From NCBI RefSeq assembly GCF_000764225.1, contig NZ_JQED01000029.1, positions 186,001-250,000 of the forward strand: a stretch of DNA of 64,000 nt, given 5' to 3'. The notes beneath the pieces are model-generated. The model had not been told where the DNA came from. It did no database searches and saw only the letters and a list, made by a program, of their open reading frames with translations. The DNA comes from Colwellia psychrerythraea (GTDB lineage Bacteria; Pseudomonadota; Gammaproteobacteria; Enterobacterales; Alteromonadaceae). The translations under genes were made by a program, and so were the position numbers. Shown piece after piece: positions 26,762-36,329 of the stretch; the stretch's first letter is position 1; every line of letters starts with the position of its first letter.

Positions 26762-27727
26762 CTACTCAATATCGCTTTTATTAAGTATGCCTTGCTCGAT
26801 TAACTTATTCTGAATAATGGTGCATTTTTCTTTTAACATATCCCTTAATAACCGTACTGCTGGTGTTATCGACTGCCTGCTTGGGCAGACAAGCCATAAT
26901 TCAGTTTTTCTCGGTTGATAATCGTTCATAATACTAACAACGTTACCCGACAGTAGATCATTTGACATATCTAGGCTTGATTTCACCGCAATGCCTTTTC
27001 CTGCTACACACCAACGCCTTACTAAGTCACCATCATTGGATGCGCGATTTCCTTGCATCTGAATTTTGAATACTTCCCCCTGATGAGCAAATTTCCAAAT
27101 ATCATGTACAACATCGTGTAATTGATAAAAGAGTCCATTATGAGCGCTTAAATCTTGCAGGTTTTGAGGAGTACTGTTGTCTTTAAGGTATTGAGGCGAT
27201 GCACAAAGTTTCCCAGGCACATTACAAATTTTAAAACCATAAAGGTTTGAGTCGCTAGGTGAGCCATAACGTATTGCCACATCAACTGAGTCTCGATAAA
27301 AATCAATATTGCTATCACTTATATTCAACTTCAAAGCGACCTTAGGGTAATTTTGTACAAATTCGTCGAGCCAAGGTGCAATTAGGTTACGCCCTAAATC
27401 TGATGATATTGCAATGCGTAGCTCACCATCAACAATATCTAAATCATCACGCATATTACGCTTTGCTTGCTCAAGCATTAACAATGCCTGCTGACACTGA
27501 GGAATATACCTTTCCCCTGCGCTAGATATTTTCAACTGCCTCGTTGTTCGAATGAATAGATCTACACCTAATGCAGCTTCTACCCTTTTTATCGCAGCAC
27601 TCGCAGTGGCGGTTCTCATATCAATACTCGCGGCAGCCTTAGTAATACTCTTAAACTCGGCAACTTTTAGGACGACTTGTAGATCTTCAAGCAACATATT
27701 GTCAAATATTTTTTGATAATGATTCAA
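26762..27727 (-). CDS. LysR-family transcription regulator
   Basis: 321 residues. The N-terminal winged HTH includes SITKAAASIDMRTATASAAI followed by KRVEAALGVDLFIRTTRQL. The substrate-binding domain follows from about residue 95. The start is uncertain between 27727 and a second ATG at 27697 (MLLEDLQ); neither has a strong ribosome site. Divergent from the alcohol dehydrogenase gene, which is its likely target. Confidence 0.85.
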   Translation of the reverse strand: MNHYQKIFDNMLLEDLQVVLKVAEFKSITKAAASIDMRTATASAAIKRVEAALGVDLFIRTTRQLKISSAGERYIPQCQQALLMLEQAKRNMRDDLDIVDGELRIAISSDLGRNLIAPWLDEFVQNYPKVALKLNISDSNIDFYRDSVDVAIRYGSPSDSNLYGFKICNVPGKLCASPQYLKDNSTPQNLQDLSAHNGLFYQLHDVVHDIWKFAHQGEVFKIQMQGNRASNDGDLVRRWCVAGKGIAVKSSLDMSNDLLSGNVVSIMNDYQPRKTELWLVCPSRQSITPAVRLLRDMLKEKCTIIQNKLIEQGILNKSDIE

Positions 27728-27812
27728 TTATTATGCTGTTTATCTTTATTAAATCAAGATCTATTATTATCACCGTTAGCAGCAAACGACTTTAAACATG
27801 CGGAGAATACAC

Positions 27813-28841
27813 ATGAAAGCTATTGGTTATAAAAAATCGTTACCCATCAGTGATACTGAATCATTAATAGATATAGAACTACCTCAGCCAAAAGCGACTG
27901 GCCGTGACATCTTAGTAAAAGTTAGTGCGATTGCTGTCAATCCTGTCGATTATAAAATCAGACAAAACAAGCCGTCGGAGACTGATGAATATAAAGTAAT
28001 TGGTTGGGATGCTGTCGGTGAAATAGTCGCTATGGGTGAAAATGCTACCAAATTTCAGCTCGGTGACCTGGTGTATTATGCCGGTGATTTAAATCGCCAA
28101 GGCAGCAACGCAGAATATCAATTAGTTGATGAACGCATCGTTGGCCATAAACCTAAAAGCTTATCTGATATTGAAGCAGCGGCTTTGCCTTTAACTACCA
28201 TAACCGCTTATGAAATGTTATTTGAACATCTAGCCTTGCCTAAGATATTACCTAATTCATCTGAACAGTCTAATGACGTTATTTTAGTAGTTGGTGCTGC
28301 GGGTGGTGTTGGTTCTATTTTAGTGCAACTTGCCAAAACAATTACTGGTGCAACAATTATTGCAACAGCATCGCGAGAAACCTCAAAAACGTGGGTAGAA
28401 AAACTCGGGGCGCACTATGTTGTCGATCATACCAAGGCACTAAAACCACAAATTGACGCCCTTAATATTGGTCAAGTTACCCATGTTGCCAGTCTTAACG
28501 GTACAGAAGGCTATTTCGATGCCTATATAGAACTACTTGCTCCCTTTGGCAGAATTGCCATGATTGATGATCCTCAAAAACCTCTAGATGTAATGAAGAT
28601 GAAACTGAAAAGTTTATCCTTACATATTGAGTTTATGTTTGCTCGCTCTATGTTTAATGCCATCGATATTGAGGAACAAAGCCAGTTACTAAATCATGTC
28701 TCTGATTTAATTGATCAGGGTTACATTCAAACAACAGTTGGTAAAGAGCTTGGTTTAATTAATGCTGACAACCTAAAACTGGCTCATCAAAAGTTAGAGT
28801 CAGGAAAGTCTATTGGCAAAATAGTTCTCCAAGGCTTTTAA
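27813..28841 (+). CDS. MDR-family alcohol dehydrogenase / quinone oxidoreductase
   Basis: About 342 residues. Starts MKAIGYKKSLPISDTESL (ATG at 27813, GGAG 7 bases upstream). GroES-like N-terminal part (VKVSAIAVNPVDYKIRQNKP), then a Rossmann domain with VVGAAGGVGSILVQLAK. The structural and catalytic zinc Cys residues of classic alcohol dehydrogenases are not evident, so it resembles the zinc-independent (YhdH-like or 'zinc-binding-ADH family') quinone reductases. Probably an NADPH-dependent enzyme for reactive carbonyls or quinones. Followed by a monooxygenase gene at 78 bases. Confidence 0.85.
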   Translation: MKAIGYKKSLPISDTESLIDIELPQPKATGRDILVKVSAIAVNPVDYKIRQNKPSETDEYKVIGWDAVGEIVAMGENATKFQLGDLVYYAGDLNRQGSNAEYQLVDERIVGHKPKSLSDIEAAALPLTTITAYEMLFEHLALPKILPNSSEQSNDVILVVGAAGGVGSILVQLAKTITGATIIATASRETSKTWVEKLGAHYVVDHTKALKPQIDALNIGQVTHVASLNGTEGYFDAYIELLAPFGRIAMIDDPQKPLDVMKMKLKSLSLHIEFMFARSMFNAIDIEEQSQLLNHVSDLIDQGYIQTTVGKELGLINADNLKLAHQKLESGKSIGKIVLQGF

Positions 28842-28918
28842 AGCTATAAATTCAAGTACAAATTTATGCCGAAATGATGAAAAGACACGGCAAAAAACAA
28901 TTTACTAAAGGAACAAGC

Positions 28919-29209
28919 ATGAACCAATTAACCATTATCGCTAAAATCGAAGCCAAGACTTCTGATATAGACTTAGTGAAAACCGAACTTTTAAAACTTA
29001 TTGAGATCACCCGTACTGAACAAGGCTGCATTACTTATGATCTACACCAAGATAACGCTAATCCCGCGCTGTTCATCTTTTATGAAAACTGGAAGACGCG
29101 TGAATTATGGCAAGCGCATATGGTCAATGACCATTTGAAAGCCTACATGAAAGCAACAGAAGGTAGGGTTGAAACTTTCACTCTCAATGAAATGACAAAT
29201 ATTAACTAA
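28919..29209 (+). CDS. Antibiotic biosynthesis monooxygenase (ABM) protein
   Basis: 96 residues from MNQLTIIAKIEAKTSDIDLV. One ABM ferredoxin-like domain: LLKLIEITRTEQGCITYDLH and NPALFIFYENWKTRELWQAH with a terminal HMVNDHLKAYM, as in YgiN-like quinol monooxygenases. AAGGA lies 7 bases before this ATG (an upstream in-frame ATG at 28874 lacks one). Co-directional with the alcohol dehydrogenase. Together with the LysR gene it looks like a small quinone/electrophile detoxification set. Confidence 0.82.
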   Translation: MNQLTIIAKIEAKTSDIDLVKTELLKLIEITRTEQGCITYDLHQDNANPALFIFYENWKTRELWQAHMVNDHLKAYMKATEGRVETFTLNEMTNIN

Positions 29210-29222
29210 ACCAGTAATAGAA

Positions 29223-29252
29223 TAGGGTTGCTACAAGACTGTGGCAACCCTA
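29223..29252 (+). terminator. Terminator after the ABM gene
   Basis: TAGGGTTGC (29223-29231) and GCAACCCTA (29244-29252) are perfect 9-base arms followed by TTTAT. Lies between the ABM gene and the convergent histidine-kinase gene. Confidence 0.65.
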
Positions 29253-29330
29253 TTTATAGTTCTCTTATTTTAGCGACAATACATGTATTTATGCAGTTCG
29301 AGCCATAGTGCTTTATTAACCCCCTCACAT

Positions 29331-30740
29331 TTATGTTTTATCAGTAAAACTTAAGGTAAATTTCGCCCCACCGAGTGCCGCAGAAGTACCAATATGCATT
29401 TCACCTTGGTAACTTGCCATCAAGTCTCGTACTATCGCCAAACCAACACCATGCCCTGCTTCGTATGTATCAGCCCTGACACCTCGCTCAAGTATTTGCG
29501 TAATTTGCTGCTGTTTTATCCCAATACCATCATCTTCTATGCACATTATCAAAGCCTTTTCTTGTTGACTAATCGTGAGCATAATAGTACTTTTCGCCGC
29601 TTTATAAGCGTTATCAAGCAAATTACCTAACAGCTCTAATAAATCAGCTTCATCGCCTTTGAAGGTAGGATAGTCTGTGAGGTTAAGCATTAATTGCTTT
29701 TGTTCGCTCTGATATATTTTTGCTAAGGTATTTAACAATTTATCTACGACAGGTTTTATATCAATTCCCAGCAGCCAAGAAGAATGACCTGCACTTTGCG
29801 CGCGTTTTAACTGATGCTCAATGGTAGCGTTTATTCGATTGATTTGCTCTTGATTAACAGCAGAAATATCCCGTTGTGCTTGCAATACTGCCAATGGCGT
29901 TTTCAAGCTATGAGCAAGATCCGATAAAGCATTTCGATAACGTTGCCTTTGCTTTTGTTCTGTTATTAATAGTTGATTTAATTGTGTCGTAAGCTTAGCC
30001 AACTCTATGGGATATAAGCTGGTCAGTTTTTCAGCTCTGCCTTGTTCAACCGCTTTAATCTCATGCTCTAAAGTCGATAAGGGTTTTAATGTCCACATCA
30101 ACCAGACAAGTTGCAGCAATAAAATAATAACCATCAAAACCGCTAAGCCTAACCAAAGTTGTCGTTTAAAATTACTAATAAGTTGGGAGAAAGTTTGTTT
30201 GTCTCTAATAATATGTACGGTAATTGGAAAGTTATCACTCCCTTCACTAAAGCTGACCGCATAACTATAAATAAAGTGGGGTGAGCCATTAATTTCAAGA
30301 CTAAAAAAAGATTTTGCTCCCGTTACCAGCGGGACTAGCTTAATTGATAGTTGCTCATCAACTATATCCATAGTGAGCAAGGATTGAGATCGCCATAAAA
30401 TAGCATTTCTTAGTGCTCCTGGGGTTGTTTTACTTTTATGTTTCACTGGAGCTGAGATAAAGGCATATAAGCCTGAGTCGCTTACATTAAACTGGTTTTC
30501 AATTAAAACTTCAGGCATCACTAGGTTACTTTGCTCGACTTCTGCAACGGCCAAAATAGAATAACTATAGGCACTTAATTCATTTTCGATACTACGCATC
30601 ATATGTTTTTCGAAGGAATTCATGATAATAAATGCAATGGTAGGTAATATGATGATCACCATCGCAAGTAAACTCACCATTAATCGAACTTTAAGAGAGT
30701 TTAGAAAAGCATTAAAATATGGCTTGATTATGTTAAGCAA
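29331..30740 (-). CDS. PhoQ-like sensor histidine kinase
   Basis: 469 residues. Two membrane helices (about 17-40 and 194-217) flank a periplasmic sensor of about 150 residues. A HAMP linker precedes HisKA, with the phospho-acceptor His near residue 278 in LSDLAHSLKTPLAVL. The ATP-binding part has an N box (LLGNLLDNAYKAA), G1 (EDDGIGIKQQ) and G2 (GHGVGLAIV). Start TTG at 30740 with AGG 8 bases upstream. It begins 8 bases after the response-regulator stop. The closest named relative by layout is PhoQ; the true stimulus is unknown. Confidence 0.86.
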   Translation of the reverse strand: MLNIIKPYFNAFLNSLKVRLMVSLLAMVIIILPTIAFIIMNSFEKHMMRSIENELSAYSYSILAVAEVEQSNLVMPEVLIENQFNVSDSGLYAFISAPVKHKSKTTPGALRNAILWRSQSLLTMDIVDEQLSIKLVPLVTGAKSFFSLEINGSPHFIYSYAVSFSEGSDNFPITVHIIRDKQTFSQLISNFKRQLWLGLAVLMVIILLLQLVWLMWTLKPLSTLEHEIKAVEQGRAEKLTSLYPIELAKLTTQLNQLLITEQKQRQRYRNALSDLAHSLKTPLAVLQAQRDISAVNQEQINRINATIEHQLKRAQSAGHSSWLLGIDIKPVVDKLLNTLAKIYQSEQKQLMLNLTDYPTFKGDEADLLELLGNLLDNAYKAAKSTIMLTISQQEKALIMCIEDDGIGIKQQQITQILERGVRADTYEAGHGVGLAIVRDLMASYQGEMHIGTSAALGGAKFTLSFTDKT

Positions 30741-30748
30741 GAATATAC

Positions 30749-31426
30749 CTAAATGGGAAAGTTAATTAAGCGGTAACCTTGACCACGCTTAGTTTCAATA
30801 AAGTTATATTTACCATCTGGATCAAGTTTTTTTCGTAAACGCCTAATGAAGACTTCAATGACATTTGAGTCTAAATCAAAATCTTGATCATAAATATGTT
30901 CCGTTAAAGTGGTTTTAGAAACTACCTCCCCCACATGCAACATTAAATACTTAAACACTTTAAATTCATGTGCACTTAAACTGACACTCACCTGCTCCAC
31001 AAGTACCTGCGAGGTAGCGATATCCAAACTATAGGGGCCATTATTAATCGTGGTACTTGCTTTGCCCGCACTGCGTCTAATTAACGCATTTAAGCGTGAA
31101 ATGAGTTCTTCAACATGAAAAGGTTTAGTTAAATAATCATCTGCACCAGCATCTAGACCAGCAACTTTATCTTGCCAGCGATCGCGTGCAGTTAGAATGA
31201 GAACCGGAAAATCACGACCTTTTTCTCTGAGTGTTTTAACCACTGTAGTACCATCAATCTTAGGTAACCCTAAGTCGATAACGGCAATATCATAGTCATA
31301 TTCAAGCCCTTGAAATAAAGCAATCTCTCCGTCAGAAGCAACATCTACTGAGTAGTTTTGTAAAAGTAATTGTTGTTGAAGTTCTTGCTGTAATGCCTGA
31401 TCATCTTCAACTAAAAGTAAACGCAT
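30749..31426 (-). CDS. PhoP/OmpR-family response regulator
   Basis: About 225 residues from MRLLLVEDDQALQQELQQQL (ATG at 31426, AGAGGA 7-8 bases upstream). The receiver domain has the acidic pair in VEDD, the phospho-acceptor Asp in VIDLGLPKIDG, a Thr in LTARD and Lys in TKPFHVEELI. The C-terminal winged helix ends with EVFIRRLRKKLDPDG and FIETKRGQGYRLI, which is the OmpR/PhoP DNA-binding signature. It lies 26 bases from the PepSY gene and 8 bases from the kinase, forming a three-gene operon. Confidence 0.9.
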   Translation of the reverse strand: MRLLLVEDDQALQQELQQQLLLQNYSVDVASDGEIALFQGLEYDYDIAVIDLGLPKIDGTTVVKTLREKGRDFPVLILTARDRWQDKVAGLDAGADDYLTKPFHVEELISRLNALIRRSAGKASTTINNGPYSLDIATSQVLVEQVSVSLSAHEFKVFKYLMLHVGEVVSKTTLTEHIYDQDFDLDSNVIEVFIRRLRKKLDPDGKYNFIETKRGQGYRLINFPI

Positions 31427-31451
31427 TGCTTTTTCCTCTCGAGTGTTAAAC

Positions 31452-31724
31452 TCATTCAATTTTGCCAGTTTTGGCATTAACTTTTTTAGATACTACCTGC
31501 CCATTTGGCTTTACAATCTTTACTTTATACGCAGTATTGTTTTTTTGTTTTTTTACATTTAACACTTTACCACCATAGCGTTTTTTCACCAGTTTAGCCG
31601 CTTGCTGTGAGCTAATAGCTTGCTGTTTCTTTTGTGCATTAGTTTGCGTATTTGCCGCCAGAGTGGCTGTACTCAATGTAAATACACTTATCAATAGCGT
31701 GAATAAAAGAATTCGTAACATCAT
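31452..31724 (-). CDS. PepSY-domain periplasmic protein
   Basis: 90 residues. A signal peptide (MMLRILLFTLLISVF, cleavage near TLAAN) precedes a single PepSY domain: AAKLVKKRYGGKVLNVKKQ and KVKIVKPNGQVVSKKVNAKT. PepSY proteins near PhoPQ-like pairs are common in gammaproteobacteria and may modulate the sensor or a protease. First gene of the operon. AGG precedes the ATG. Confidence 0.85.
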   Translation of the reverse strand: MMLRILLFTLLISVFTLSTATLAANTQTNAQKKQQAISSQQAAKLVKKRYGGKVLNVKKQKNNTAYKVKIVKPNGQVVSKKVNAKTGKIE

Positions 31725-31776
31725 CTCAATACCTAATGCAGATAAAACCTATAGAGTACTCAGTGTAAAAGAATGC

Positions 31777-31801
31777 TTAACGCAAATAAACCAAGTTTAA
31801 C
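31777..31801 (-). promoter_or_regulatory. Three 10-bp-spaced direct repeats upstream of the PepSY-PhoPQ-like operon
   Basis: On the minus strand GTTAA (31797-31801), GTTTA (31787-31791) and GTTAA (31777-31781) recur at exactly 10-base intervals, 53-77 bases upstream of the PepSY start. This is an OmpR-family binding pattern and suggests autoregulation. Confidence 0.5.
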
Positions 31802-31955
31802 CCTATACTACAAAAATCTAACTGAACGGAGTCTGAATACTTCATTGCTTTAGGTCTCTTCCAGATAAAAGTCATCGGTTAGTATTGTTAATTGTTCAGC
31901 TTGAGTTCATTTAACTTGCGCTTTAATAGTATTAAATCGATATAAGAAGGATTTA

Positions 31956-32939
31956 ATGATGAATGATTTTATCAAGCAGTTAACATTAAAAGTAACATCT
32001 AGGTTCTCACCAATACTACTAACAACTTTACAGTTAACACTCATGTTAGCCCTAATGATGATCACACTACCAAGCTTTGCAATAGAAGCAGAAAGTGCAA
32101 ATGAGATAGAAAATACAGCAAGTACTGTTGGCATAGCCGAAGCTAAAGTTGTGCTAAGTTATTCTCGTGGCCAAATAGCCAATTCAACGGACAGTGCATC
32201 ACAAGAACAAGTGCTAAAAAATATTAAGCAAAGAGTATTACTTGGCGATAGTGACCAAGAAAAAAATAAAACAATAAACACTACCCGTGAAGATTTGATT
32301 GAGCAAAAGCATCAACAAGCACGTAAGCAAAGTACAACTAGAAGTATAACGGCAACCCCGAGATTGAACTTGAGCAGTAGAAGTTTCAGCGATGGTACTT
32401 TTGTGATTTATGAAGGCTATTCACAATTAATTGAAGATCTCGATGCCGATGGGTATTTTCAAACATTTAGTGTGACTTTTGATGCCGACTTACTTACTGG
32501 TAATCCTCATGATGAAGCGCTGGTTTATGCTGAATTATACTTAAGTGAAAATGGCGGCCCTTGGATTCATTATTACAGCACTGACAATTTTGTTATTCAT
32601 GGTGAGAGTTCTGATGATGAATTCGAGGTGTATAGCACGTTAGAGCAAGGTTTTAATACCAATCATTATGATATCCTGATAGACCTTTATGAAGAGGGTT
32701 ACCCAAATATTGTGGCTTCTTACAGTAGTGATGACAGTAATAGCTTATATGCACTTCCCTTAGAGAGCAGTGACTATGATGTGGAATATGTAGAGTATTA
32801 CACTGAAGTACATAGTGATGGTGGCAGTAGCTCTGCTTTTATTTTAATCATAATGGTGATTGCTTTCTCAATACGCCAATTCAAATTTAAAAAGGTAATA
32901 TCAATGAGTAGTTTGATGCGAATGAAGTCGGTCAAATAA
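31956..32939 (+). CDS. Choice-of-anchor H-like surface protein
   Basis: 327 residues. A signal peptide (hydrophobic LLTTLQLTLMLALMMITLPS, cleavage near SFAIE) leads to a linker and a beta-rich domain (about 130-265) with VIYEGYSQLIEDLDADGYFQ and a GGPWIHYYSTD strand. The C-terminus has a GGSSS motif, a transmembrane helix and a basic end, resembling the GlyGly-CTERM type of anchor, followed by about 15 further residues. I believe it belongs to the 'choice-of-anchor H' group. The ATG at 31959, seven bases after AAGGA, may be the real start. Confidence 0.65.
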   Translation: MMNDFIKQLTLKVTSRFSPILLTTLQLTLMLALMMITLPSFAIEAESANEIENTASTVGIAEAKVVLSYSRGQIANSTDSASQEQVLKNIKQRVLLGDSDQEKNKTINTTREDLIEQKHQQARKQSTTRSITATPRLNLSSRSFSDGTFVIYEGYSQLIEDLDADGYFQTFSVTFDADLLTGNPHDEALVYAELYLSENGGPWIHYYSTDNFVIHGESSDDEFEVYSTLEQGFNTNHYDILIDLYEEGYPNIVASYSSDDSNSLYALPLESSDYDVEYVEYYTEVHSDGGSSSAFILIIMVIAFSIRQFKFKKVISMSSLMRMKSVK

Positions 32940-32985
32940 GTAGGAAAGTATATTCGCCATTGTTTACTCTCAGTGAATTTGATAT

Positions 32986-34212
32986 CTATTTCCTAGCCAC
33001 GAGATGCACGGTGCTGGTCGAGCGTTCTAAAAATGCTCCTTCACAGTAAGCAAAGTAATAAAGCCATAGGCGTTTAAATGTTTCATCATAGCCAAGCTGA
33101 GATAGCTCAACCCAAGAAGTTAAAAAATTATCTCGCCAGTGCGTTAATGTTTTAGCGTAATCAAGGCCGATATCATCTAAGGATTCAACAACTAACTCAC
33201 TGTAATTGGTTAGACCTTGCGTCAACACATTAACTGACGGTAAAAAACCACCTGGAAATATATAACGCTGGATAAAATCAACGTTATTTTTGTAATAATC
33301 AAAACGTTGATCGGCAATAGTAATAGATTGAATAAGCAGCTTACCGCCAACTTTTAATCGATCATTGCACTGTTTAAAGAAGCTCGGTAAAAAATCGAAA
33401 CCAACCGCTTCTATCATTTCAATAGACACCACTTTATCAAAACTGCCAGTTAAATTTCGATAATCTTCTTTCAGTAAGGTGATTTTGTCTGTTAAGCCCA
33501 TTTTTTCTATACGAGCTTTTGCATAGGCATGTTGCGCATCAGAAATAGTGGTTGTGGTGACACGACAGCCATAATGCTGAACTGCGTATATAGCTAAACC
33601 ACCCCAACCAGTACCGATTTCCAATAAATGATCGTTTTCACTTAATGAGAGTCGTTGGCATATTGTTGCTAACTTATGCTGTTGAGCTTCATTTAATGAA
33701 GCATATTCGGTCGGGTAAATAGCAGAAGAGTACATCATATCAGGGTCTAAAAAACGTGTGTATAATTCATTGCCTAAATCATAATGGGCTAAAATGTTAC
33801 GCTTCGAACCTATTTGGGTATTTCTATTTTGCCAATGACTAACGGTATTTTTTAGTCTATTTAACCAAGACTTATTTGCTTCTAGACTATCTGTCTGTTG
33901 TTGTGCTCTGGCAAAAATCCTAATGACATTGGTTAAATTGGGACTACTCCATTTACCATCAATAAAGGCCTCTGCTGCACCAATACTCCCACCTTTAACA
34001 AAGTCGCGATAAACACTCGGATCATGTATGTGTATTTTACCTTTTATGCTTTGTCCACTATCTCTTTCAGGGAAATGAGAGTGAATTGCTCCCTCAACAA
34101 TCTCTAATTGACCATAGGTAAGCTTAGAGAAAATGTTCAACACTAGTGTGCGGCAACGTTTATCTAACCAATTAGCTGTTTTGGTTGCTGTAACCCCTTC
34201 AATATTTTCCAT
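32986..34212 (-). CDS. cfa: Cyclopropane-fatty-acyl-phospholipid synthase
   Basis: 408 residues. The SAM-binding motif is LLEIGTGWGGLAIYAV; downstream VGGKLLIQSITIADQRFDYY and YIFPGGFLPSVNVL are characteristic of Cfa. It methylates unsaturated acyl chains of phospholipids using S-adenosylmethionine, at the inner membrane surface. AGGGG lies 6-7 bases before the ATG. Last gene in a minus-strand run with DUF1365, FAD, SDR and SnoaL-like genes. Cfa is a known SigE-ChrR target in Rhodobacter. Confidence 0.92.
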   Translation of the reverse strand: MENIEGVTATKTANWLDKRCRTLVLNIFSKLTYGQLEIVEGAIHSHFPERDSGQSIKGKIHIHDPSVYRDFVKGGSIGAAEAFIDGKWSSPNLTNVIRIFARAQQQTDSLEANKSWLNRLKNTVSHWQNRNTQIGSKRNILAHYDLGNELYTRFLDPDMMYSSAIYPTEYASLNEAQQHKLATICQRLSLSENDHLLEIGTGWGGLAIYAVQHYGCRVTTTTISDAQHAYAKARIEKMGLTDKITLLKEDYRNLTGSFDKVVSIEMIEAVGFDFLPSFFKQCNDRLKVGGKLLIQSITIADQRFDYYKNNVDFIQRYIFPGGFLPSVNVLTQGLTNYSELVVESLDDIGLDYAKTLTHWRDNFLTSWVELSQLGYDETFKRLWLYYFAYCEGAFLERSTSTVHLVARK

Positions 34213-34261
34213 TTTATTCCCCTAAGTATGTCTTGAGTTCTCGCCTTCAAAAAATAATCCA

Positions 34262-35071
34262 CTAACTCGGTTTTTGATAACCAATAAAGGGTACACGTTT
34301 AATGAATAACTTTAGTGCTTGCCAATAAATGCTTACTACGACTTTTAGTGTCATAACAGGCAACTGCCCCCAAATTCGCAGTAAGCTGGTTTTAGTGAAA
34401 GGTTTTCTCCTCATCACTAAACTTGCATCGAATAACTTACTTACAGTGCTGTTTTCATCATCAATACGTTTATTTTCAATTTTAACCAGCAACTTATCAT
34501 CCTCATTACAAGGTGGTGTAACCTGCCAAAAATACGTCATGGCTAAGTCCATAAAAGGGGATACTTGAAACATTTTTTTAGTGGTTTTATTACCTTCTTC
34601 TTTTAACAAATCGACTAAATAATAATGGCGTTCATTCCAAGGTGTATTACTGACCTCTGCGAGCATTTGTGTACAGTTATCGTTTTGGTCATAGCAAAAA
34701 TAAAAATTGGCCGGGCTAAAGTAAATGCCGAAACACCTAACTTGCACCAACATAACAATTCTTTTTATTTCGGTGTGGCCATTTAACTGCTGTACTTTCA
34801 ACTTTATACGCTCATTTAAAGAATAAGGATCACCTACTACATCATTTTTTAATTCCTCCTTTAAATAATCTGATTCAACAAAACGTAACGGTCGATACCA
34901 GGAAAAACCAAAAACACCAAAACCACCTTGAGCCTTTTCAACATCGGCAACATCTAGCGCCAACATAAATAAACGGTAATTAAAACTGTGCTTTTTCGGG
35001 CTGAAACGTCGATGCATCACATTACCGAGGTATATATGGCTATTACTAAATGCATTAGGCATGTTCATCAT
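34262..35071 (-). CDS. DUF1365 family protein
   Basis: About 269 residues. Conserved segments HRRFSPKKHSFNYRLFMLAL, then CFGIYFSPANFYFCYDQNDN and ERHYYLVDL are DUF1365 signatures. The function is unproven; it is nearly always next to a Cfa-like and an FAD-dependent protein, suggesting fatty-acid modification. The start is probably the ATG at 35071 (AGG 5 bases upstream), inside the end of the FAD gene, giving a 17-base overlap and likely coupling. Confidence 0.85.
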   Translation of the reverse strand: MMNMPNAFSNSHIYLGNVMHRRFSPKKHSFNYRLFMLALDVADVEKAQGGFGVFGFSWYRPLRFVESDYLKEELKNDVVGDPYSLNERIKLKVQQLNGHTEIKRIVMLVQVRCFGIYFSPANFYFCYDQNDNCTQMLAEVSNTPWNERHYYLVDLLKEEGNKTTKKMFQVSPFMDLAMTYFWQVTPPCNEDDKLLVKIENKRIDDENSTVSKLFDASLVMRRKPFTKTSLLRIWGQLPVMTLKVVVSIYWQALKLFIKRVPFIGYQKPS

Positions 35072-36329
35072 TGTCACCTAGAAAGCAGCCAAACCGTGCA
35101 GCCACTTCTACAGCACTTCTAACACCGTCTTCATGAAAACCACTGTGCCAATAAGCACCTGCAAAATGCGTATGTTCAACGCCACAAATAATGTGTCTTT
35201 TCTGTTGAGCTTTTATCGAGTCGGCCGAAAATACAGGATGGTGATAAGTAAACTCCCTTAATATCTCTTTGGGATCTATCTCCTCTTTTTGATTTAGGGT
35301 GACGCAAAAGGTGTGCTTACTTTGAATACCCTGCAATATATTCATATTGTAAGTAACGCTAGCAGCTTTAGTCCGATCTCGTCTCAATTGATAATTCCAA
35401 CTGGCCCAGGCTTTTTTGTGTTTAGGTAATAGTGTTTCATCGGTATGCAAAACAACAGTGTTAGCGCTATATGGCATAGCAGATAACACCGAGTTTTCAT
35501 CTTGGCTGGCATCACCTAATAAGGCGAGTGCTTGATCAGAATGACAAGCAATAACCACTTCATCGAATGTTTGACTAGGGGTATCTGCAAAGTGTAAATG
35601 TACTTTATCATTGCTTCGGGTAATGCCAGTAATATTGGCATTAACGTTAATATGATCTTTAAAAGGCAAGCACAACGGTGTTAAGTAGCTGCGAGAGCCT
35701 TTTGGAATGACATACCATTGCGGTCTATCAGCAATATTTAATAAGCCATGATTATGGAAAAATTTAACAAAAAAGGTAAATTCAAAATCTTCCATCTGTG
35801 CTAATGAGCTAGACCATATAGCTGCGCCCATTGGTAGAATATAATGCTCAGCAAAAAAATCACTGAAGTGGTGTTCAGTTAAGAACGAACCTAGTGTTAA
35901 ACCCTCAATATAGTCATCTTGCTGATAAATACTTTTGCATAATTTATTGAAGCGTAATATTTCTTTAACTAATAACCAGAACCTTGGCTTAACGATATTT
36001 CGTCGTTGGGCAAATAATGTATCTAGGTTATGACCATTATATTCCAGGCCTGTATGGCAATTGTGAACAGAAAAACTCATTTCAGTGGGTATTTTACCAA
36101 TGCCTATTTCATCCAATAGCGCTAAGAAGTTAGGGTAAGTTCTATCATTAAAGACAATAAAACCGGTATCTATTGCAAATATCTCCCCTGACTTTTCTAC
36201 CTCCACTGTTGCCGTATGACCGCCAATACGGTCATTTTTCTCAAAAACAGTAACCTTATGCTTTTTTGATAATAAATAGGCGGCTGTTAACCCGGAAATA
36301 CCGGAGCCAATAATGGCAAAGTGCTTCAT
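35055..36329 (-). CDS. FAD-dependent amine-oxidase-like protein
   Basis: 424 residues. The N-terminal dinucleotide motif is IIGSGISGLTAAYLLSKKH followed by VTVFEKNDRIGGHTATVEV, as in the flavin-containing amine oxidase/phytoene-desaturase superfamily. Members of this group in Cfa-DUF1365 clusters are linked to lipid modification. The ATG overlaps the SDR stop by four bases (ATGA), a translational-coupling arrangement. Confidence 0.86.
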   Translation of the reverse strand: MKHFAIIGSGISGLTAAYLLSKKHKVTVFEKNDRIGGHTATVEVEKSGEIFAIDTGFIVFNDRTYPNFLALLDEIGIGKIPTEMSFSVHNCHTGLEYNGHNLDTLFAQRRNIVKPRFWLLVKEILRFNKLCKSIYQQDDYIEGLTLGSFLTEHHFSDFFAEHYILPMGAAIWSSSLAQMEDFEFTFFVKFFHNHGLLNIADRPQWYVIPKGSRSYLTPLCLPFKDHINVNANITGITRSNDKVHLHFADTPSQTFDEVVIACHSDQALALLGDASQDENSVLSAMPYSANTVVLHTDETLLPKHKKAWASWNYQLRRDRTKAASVTYNMNILQGIQSKHTFCVTLNQKEEIDPKEILREFTYHHPVFSADSIKAQQKRHIICGVEHTHFAGAYWHSGFHEDGVRSAVEVAARFGCFLGDNDEHA

